From positions 1 to 32,604 of the forward strand of contig CAMDRF010000032.1 of the NCBI GenBank assembly GCA_945906765.1: DNA of 32,604 bases. The letters are read 5' to 3'. The notes below the pieces were generated by a model. That model saw nothing but the letters and a program-made list of their open reading frames with translations. It searched no databases and was not told where the DNA came from. Both the position numbers and the translations under genes were made by a program. Each line of letters begins with the position of its first letter. Within the stretch, counting starts at the first letter, position 1. Positions 28,774-32,604 of the stretch are shown piece after piece. This DNA comes from Nitrosovibrio sp. Nv4. Its GTDB lineage: Bacteria; Pseudomonadota; Gammaproteobacteria; Burkholderiales; SG8-39.

Positions 28774-31467
28774 TCAGCTTTCCTGCGCGGCATGTATATC
28801 CAGTTTCACCAGTTGCAGCAATTCGCGGTCGCTCATCTCTGTGAGCAGGAGTTCCGCGCCGCCTTCGAGCACGTCCTTGACCAGAGCCTGCTTGGATTCG
28901 ATCAGCTTGTCGATGCGCTCCTCAACAGTGCCGCGGCAGATGAATTTGTGCACCAGTACGTTCTTCTGCTGGCCGATGCGAAACGCGCGGTCGGTGGCCT
29001 GATTTTCAACGGCCGGATTCCACCAGCGGTCGAAGTGGATCACGTGCGAGGCGGCGGTGAGGTTGAGTCCCGCACCCCCGGCCTTGAGCGAGAGAACGAA
29101 GAAAGGCGTCAGCTCATCCTCCTGAAAGCCTTTGACCAGTTCGCGGCGCTTGGCCACCGGTGTGCCTCCATGTAATACCAGGCCTTCGCGGCCGAACACG
29201 CCGCCGAGAAACGCCGCCAGCGGCTCCGTGGTTTCGCGAAACTGGGTGAACACGAGCACCTTTTCCTGCTTGGCGGCAATCACTTCGGCGAGCTCGCGCA
29301 GGCGCGCGAACTTGCCGCTGTCTTGCGCGCCCCATGCGGAGTCGCCCAGCCATTGAGAGGGGTGGTTGCAGATCTGCTTGAAGCGCATCAGGTAGGCGAG
29401 CACCAAGCCTTTGCGGGCGATCCCATCGGCTTCGTCGAGCGCGGCGGCCAGGTCCTTCACCGTTTTCTCGTATAGCGCGGCCTGGGCCGGGCGCAGGTGG
29501 CACCAGGCTTTGAGTTCGGTCTTGTCCGGCAGGTCGTTGATGACCCGCTTGTCGGTTTTCATGCGACGCAGGATGTAGGGACGCACCAGTTCGCGCAGGG
29601 GGCCGAAATGCCCGGACTTGGTCAGCCGTCGAGCGAAACCGGTGAAGACTTTGCCGGACCCCAGCAGGCCGGGGTGCGTAAAGTCGAAAATCGACCACAG
29701 ATCGGACAAGCGGTTTTCCACTGGCGTTCCGGTGAGCGCGATGCGCGTGCGGGCTTTGAGGTTCTTCACTTGCCGCGTCTGCTTGGCGCCCGGATTCTTG
29801 ATCGCCTGCGCTTCGTCCAGCACTGCCAGGCGCCAGTTCATGGCCTCGAGCGCCGGCACGCGCGCGAGCGTCCCGTAACTGGTGATGACCAGGTCGGCGC
29901 GGCCAAGCCGCGCGGCATCGAGCATGCGCAAGTCGGCCGCCGGGATGAAAGAAGGATGCGCGATCAACAGGCGCAAGTCCGGCGCGAAGCGTTCAGCCTC
30001 GGCGGCCCAGTTAGCCAGCAGCGACGCGGGCGCGACGAGGAGGCTGGGGCGCGCCTCCTTCTCCTCGCGCTTGAGCACCAGCAGCAAAGCCAGCACCTGG
30101 ATCGTCTTGCCCAGCCCCATGTCGTCGGCGAGGCACGCCCCCAGCCCCAGGCGGCACAGCAGATACAGCCAGCGCACGCCGGCTTCCTGATAGGGGCGCA
30201 AGGTGGCGTTCAGCGCCGCGCCGGGGCTCACCCGCGCCAGACCCTCGGGTTGACGCAATCCCCGCAGGGTCTCGGCCAGCCAAGGGCCGGCGACGAGCGC
30301 GGACCAGTCGGCATCGGCCGGATCGCCCGCATCGTCGAGCGTGGCCCCGGCCACCAGCCGCATCGCCTCGGCAAATGGCAGCCCGCTTTGCGCGGCGGCC
30401 TGTTCGATGGCCTGGAAGCGCTCCAGCATGCGCCCGAGCTTCTTCGTGTCCACCTCGACCCAGCGGCCGCGGATCAGTTGCAATCCATCGCCCCCGGCCA
30501 GCAGGGCCTCGATGCCGGCGGCGTCGAGCCGCTCGCCCCCGAGCGTGACTTGCATGCTGAAATCGAGCAGCGCGTCCGTGCCCAGCAACGATGGCGGCCG
30601 GGCTCCCACGCTGGCGGAGACCAGCGGCCGGGCCGGCCGCCCGCCCGGCCACGTGCCCGGCGCACGCACCACGATCCCGGCGGCCTGGAGCTTCGGCGCG
30701 TCGGCAAGGAACCTGAAGGCTTCGGCGGGCGTCCAGCGCAGCGGGTGATAGATCTCGCCTGCCGCCACCATGTTTTGCAGCCAGTCGCAAAGCTCCGCCG
30801 CGCGCTGCACCGGCATCAACAGCGACAGCAGACGCGCCTGGCTCTTGCCGTCGGAGAATTCCGCCAGCGCCCGCGACAGCGGCAGGTGCTGGGCCTTGCC
30901 GTGCGCCGACAAGCGTGACGTATAGGTGGCGAGGAACGCGAAGGGCGCCTCCTCGTCCTTGCGGTTTTCCGCAAGGTTGAAATGCACCCTTCCCACCAGG
31001 TTCCAGGCCGGATGGCGCGCCTTGAGAAAATCCTGCAGCGGGCTTTTCGATGCCGCAAGTTCCCGGCGCGTGACGGCGTCGAGTTCGGCCCACAGGGCGG
31101 CCAATACTTTCGCAGTCAGGTACTCCATGCCCATCATCGGCGGGGCATCGGCGATCAGGGTCTGCAGAGCTTTGTCGCCGGGTGCGGCAGTGACGATGTC
31201 GCCACCTTCGGGCACGGCACAAAGCAAGGTCACATAGCGCGCGGAGAAATCGCGCCACCATGTCCATGCGGGTGGCAGGATGCCGCCGACCTCCGCCGCG
31301 CCGAGTTGCAACAGGCCATGTCCGGCGCCCTGACCGAACGCGCCGGCAAGACGATCCGCGAGCCCGACCGGAAGGGGAGCCGCATCGGCATCCGGCGCCG
31401 CCAACAGATGGCCGTGCGGAGTCAGTTGTGGTGCGAGGCCGCACGCGGCGGAAGTGATGGCGAGCAT
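28774..31467 (-). CDS. SNF2-family DEAD/DEAH-box helicase/ATPase
   Basis: An 897-residue protein. The N-terminal 400 residues are a bacterial SNF2-associated region without catalytic motifs. From about residue 430 the SNF2 core begins: LRPYQEAGVRWLYLL, Walker A ADDMGLGKTIQ near 450, DEAQAIKN (motif II) near 553 and LTGTPVENRLSDLWSI. The second RecA lobe has VFTQFRETTE, SLKAGGAGLNLTAASHVIH, WWNPAVENQATDRAFRIGQ and VHKFICRGTVEERI. All motifs appear intact. These ATPases translocate on double-stranded DNA and remodel protein-DNA complexes. ATG 31467 has only a weak ribosome site. It is divergent from the VapB gene and cotranscribed with the SWIM gene. Confidence 0.93.
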   Translation of the reverse strand: MLAITSAACGLAPQLTPHGHLLAAPDADAAPLPVGLADRLAGAFGQGAGHGLLQLGAAEVGGILPPAWTWWRDFSARYVTLLCAVPEGGDIVTAAPGDKALQTLIADAPPMMGMEYLTAKVLAALWAELDAVTRRELAASKSPLQDFLKARHPAWNLVGRVHFNLAENRKDEEAPFAFLATYTSRLSAHGKAQHLPLSRALAEFSDGKSQARLLSLLMPVQRAAELCDWLQNMVAAGEIYHPLRWTPAEAFRFLADAPKLQAAGIVVRAPGTWPGGRPARPLVSASVGARPPSLLGTDALLDFSMQVTLGGERLDAAGIEALLAGGDGLQLIRGRWVEVDTKKLGRMLERFQAIEQAAAQSGLPFAEAMRLVAGATLDDAGDPADADWSALVAGPWLAETLRGLRQPEGLARVSPGAALNATLRPYQEAGVRWLYLLCRLGLGACLADDMGLGKTIQVLALLLVLKREEKEARPSLLVAPASLLANWAAEAERFAPDLRLLIAHPSFIPAADLRMLDAARLGRADLVITSYGTLARVPALEAMNWRLAVLDEAQAIKNPGAKQTRQVKNLKARTRIALTGTPVENRLSDLWSIFDFTHPGLLGSGKVFTGFARRLTKSGHFGPLRELVRPYILRRMKTDKRVINDLPDKTELKAWCHLRPAQAALYEKTVKDLAAALDEADGIARKGLVLAYLMRFKQICNHPSQWLGDSAWGAQDSGKFARLRELAEVIAAKQEKVLVFTQFRETTEPLAAFLGGVFGREGLVLHGGTPVAKRRELVKGFQEDELTPFFVLSLKAGGAGLNLTAASHVIHFDRWWNPAVENQATDRAFRIGQQKNVLVHKFICRGTVEERIDKLIESKQALVKDVLEGGAELLLTEMSDRELLQLVKLDIHAAQES

Positions 31468-31525
31468 GTTCGAGGGGTGCGCGGCCTACCGAGTGGCGAT
31501 GTGCAGTCTGGTTAAGCAGGCAATA

Positions 31526-31558
31526 TGCTATCATAATAAAAACTGCAATTTGATAGCA
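31526..31558. promoter_or_regulatory. Inverted repeat TGCTATCA-N17-TGATAGCA, candidate VapB operator
   Basis: Perfect eight-base arms at 31526-31533 and 31551-31558 in an AT-rich stretch lie just upstream of the antitoxin ATG at 31572. Candidate -10 CATAAT (31532-31537) lies inside the site, so binding would block RNA polymerase. Ribbon-helix-helix antitoxins bind such paired arms. AAAAGGAC just before the ATG is the ribosome site. Confidence 0.55.
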
Positions 31559-31571
31559 AAAAAAGGACATT

Positions 31572-31802
31572 ATGAAAGCCTTGAGTATTCGTAATCTGCC
31601 GGACGATGTGTATCAGGCGCTAAAGGCGATGGCGGCGGCCAACCACCGCAGCATGCAGGAACAGGTGCGCTGCATGATTGAGCGGGAAGCCAGGCTGGCC
31701 AGCGGCCCCGGTCTGGCTCCGGCCCGTGCGTGGCGGATACGACTGGCGGGACGCAAGCTTGGCGATACGGTGGAGGATGTGCGACAGGATCGCGCAAGAT
31801 GA
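31572..31802 (+). CDS. vapB: FitA/VapB-type ribbon-helix-helix antitoxin
   Basis: A 76-residue antitoxin. The N-terminal MKALSIRNLPDDVYQALKAM followed by AAANHRSMQEQVRCMIE is an Arc/FitA-like ribbon-helix-helix DNA-binding domain; the first strand (KALSIRNL) would contact the operator. The C-terminal part, basic and flexible (RAWRIRLAGRKLGDTVEDV), would wrap the toxin. The stop TGA overlaps the VapC start by four bases (ATGA). The inverted repeat upstream is a fitting autoregulatory site. It is intact in sequence, unlike the HigBA and YhcG/MNT regions elsewhere in this window. Confidence 0.9.
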   Translation: MKALSIRNLPDDVYQALKAMAAANHRSMQEQVRCMIEREARLASGPGLAPARAWRIRLAGRKLGDTVEDVRQDRAR

Positions 31803-32203
31803 TGTGGGTGATCGATACCTCCGCCCTGATCCGCTTGTTCGTACCAGATGGCCCGTTACATCCGGAGGTCGAGACGGCATTCAATCGAGCGGCCAGCGGC
31901 GCCGATCTGGTGTTGGCGCCCCACCTGTTGCTAGCCGAAGCGGCCAACGTATTGCTGCGCAAGCGGCGACGCGATGAGCTGTCGGCACAGGAACTGCGCG
32001 AGCTTCTTCAAGCGGTCGAGTCGCTGCCGATTCGCCTTTGTGAGCATGGGCCTTTGCTATTCCCGGCCTGCGCTTTGGCCGAAGCGCATGGTTTGAGCGC
32101 CTACGATGCCCTGTATCTGGCTGTGGCTGAACAACACGGCGCGCGCTTGATCACCAACGATGAAGGTCTGGCCAAAGTGGCACGCGCAATTGGACTGGCG
32201 TAA
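31799..32203 (+). CDS. vapC: VapC-type PIN-domain toxin ribonuclease
   Basis: A 134-residue PIN-domain RNase. The metal-binding acidic residues are all present: Asp6 (VIDTSALI), Glu47 (LLLAEAANVLL), Asp103 (SAYDALYLAVAE) and Asp121 (LITNDEGLAKVA). The length is normal. VapC toxins cleave tRNA or rRNA and are held in check by VapB. Start ATG 31799 overlaps the VapB stop; ATG 31802 directly follows and gives one residue less. No frameshift or key-residue loss was seen, so this pair is probably functional. Confidence 0.92.
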   Translation: MMWVIDTSALIRLFVPDGPLHPEVETAFNRAASGADLVLAPHLLLAEAANVLLRKRRRDELSAQELRELLQAVESLPIRLCEHGPLLFPACALAEAHGLSAYDALYLAVAEQHGARLITNDEGLAKVARAIGLA

Positions 32204-32256
32204 AGCCCTGATCAATTGGGAGTTGGAGGACGAAGCATGAGGATCGAGTACGACGG

Positions 32257-32604
32257 TCAAGGATTGTTGACGACGTAGCGCAGAAAGCCGCTATGCGGCG
32301 TGTACTTGTCGTACAGGCCGCGCGCGCGGTAATTGTTTTCCTTGGTGTTCCAGTACAGGCGCGACCATTTCCTGCGCTTCATTTCAACCACCAGCCAGTC
32401 GATCAGCGCTTCGCCGACGCCAACCGCGCGCTTTTTCGGATTCACGAACAGGTCTTCCAGGTAACAGACCGGCGTCAGGGTCCAGGTATTCTCGTGAATG
32501 ATGTAGTTCGCCATCCCGATCACGCCATCGCGTGGCCGCTCGGCGACGATGGCATGCACCGGAGAGGCCGGGTCCATGATGCGCGCCCAGGTATGGCGCG
32601 TGAC
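32257..32604 (-). CDS. GNAT acetyltransferase, 5' end beyond window
   Basis: The frame is open to the window end, so the N-terminus is missing; 115 codons are seen. The visible part has VTRHTWARIMDPASPVHAIV, ANYIIHENTWTLTPVCYLED and the CoA loop LFVNPKKRAVGVGEALIDWL, with WNTKENNYRARGLYDKYT near the end. This pattern fits diamine or small-molecule GNAT enzymes (YEDLYV-type strand before the CoA loop). The stop is at 32257-32259. A short frame MRIEYDGQGLLTT at 32237-32278 (plus) overlaps its end and is probably a remnant. Confidence 0.85.
   Translation of the reverse strand, partial: VTRHTWARIMDPASPVHAIVAERPRDGVIGMANYIIHENTWTLTPVCYLEDLFVNPKKRAVGVGEALIDWLVVEMKRRKWSRLYWNTKENNYRARGLYDKYTPHSGFLRYVVNNP

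Noticed and set aside
29497-30918. Plus-strand frame of 473 codons opposite the SNF2 gene
   Set aside because: Gln/Arg/Ala-rich shadow without domains; the minus strand has all SNF2 motifs.
32237-32278. Short frame MRIEYDGQGLLTT with a good ribosome site (GGAGGA)
   Set aside because: Only 13 residues and ends inside the convergent GNAT gene; perhaps the remnant of a DUF2283-like start, but too short to support.

Overview
The window is GC-rich, densely coded chromosomal DNA, most likely from a betaproteobacterium (Burkholderiales/Rhodocyclales type). The reasons are the alaC-hom-thrC operon order, the FNR/DNR-style TTGAY-N4-RTCAA boxes, the two-domain polyphosphate:AMP phosphotransferase and a DmsE/MtrA-type multihaem cytochrome. 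No tRNA, rRNA, CRISPR array or complete insertion sequence was seen.

Layout. (1) 1-3650 is an accessory edge: an MNT/HEPN toxin-antitoxin pair cut by the window start, an MmeI-like restriction-methylation gene that has lost its target-recognition region, and a HigBA-type pair whose toxin carries one nonsense codon. (2) 3649-5706, minus strand: a YkvA membrane protein, a haloacetate (fluoroacetate) dehalogenase with every known active-site residue, a small EamA/SMR transporter and an Mth938-domain protein. (3) 5722-9586: alaC-hom-thrC, linking alanine transamination to threonine synthesis. (4) 9587-12600: a redox/NO-responsive locus with a hemerythrin protein, a DNR-like Crp/Fnr regulator, three matching operator boxes, and a nine-haem cytochrome fused in frame to the C-terminal half of 6-phosphofructokinase. 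(5) 12596-15480: a broken metallophosphoesterase, a frameshifted Fe-S oxidoreductase, a RaiA/HPF protein, two small unknown proteins and a GNAT remnant. (6) 15522-17914: a proline-rich TonB-like envelope protein and polyphosphate:AMP phosphotransferase. (7) 17950-27111: a long co-directional run of paaK, a double GNAT, a BadH-like SDR, a FlK-like thioesterase, an RND pump (adaptor plus permease), a cupin and an acyl-CoA dehydrogenase. This is probably a CoA-dependent acid-degradation operon with an efflux system embedded in it. (8) 27105-32604: an accessory region with ORF6N, YhcG/DUF1016 and MNT fragments, a SNF2 helicase with a SWIM zinc-finger partner, an intact VapBC-type module, and a GNAT gene cut by the window end.

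The main theme is damage. At least six genes look as if internal segments were removed and the flanks joined: the MmeI-like gene, cytochrome/PFK, metallophosphoesterase, Fe-S protein, ORF6N and YhcG/MNT. Two more are fragments (GNAT, RidA). This is either genuine deletion-driven decay or a set of assembly joins. The sequence alone cannot decide, and read mapping would. The most interesting intact biology is the compact FNR/DNR-box locus, the fluoroacetate dehalogenase occurring in the same window as a FlK-like thioesterase, and the symmetric promoter that may drive two leaderless genes.
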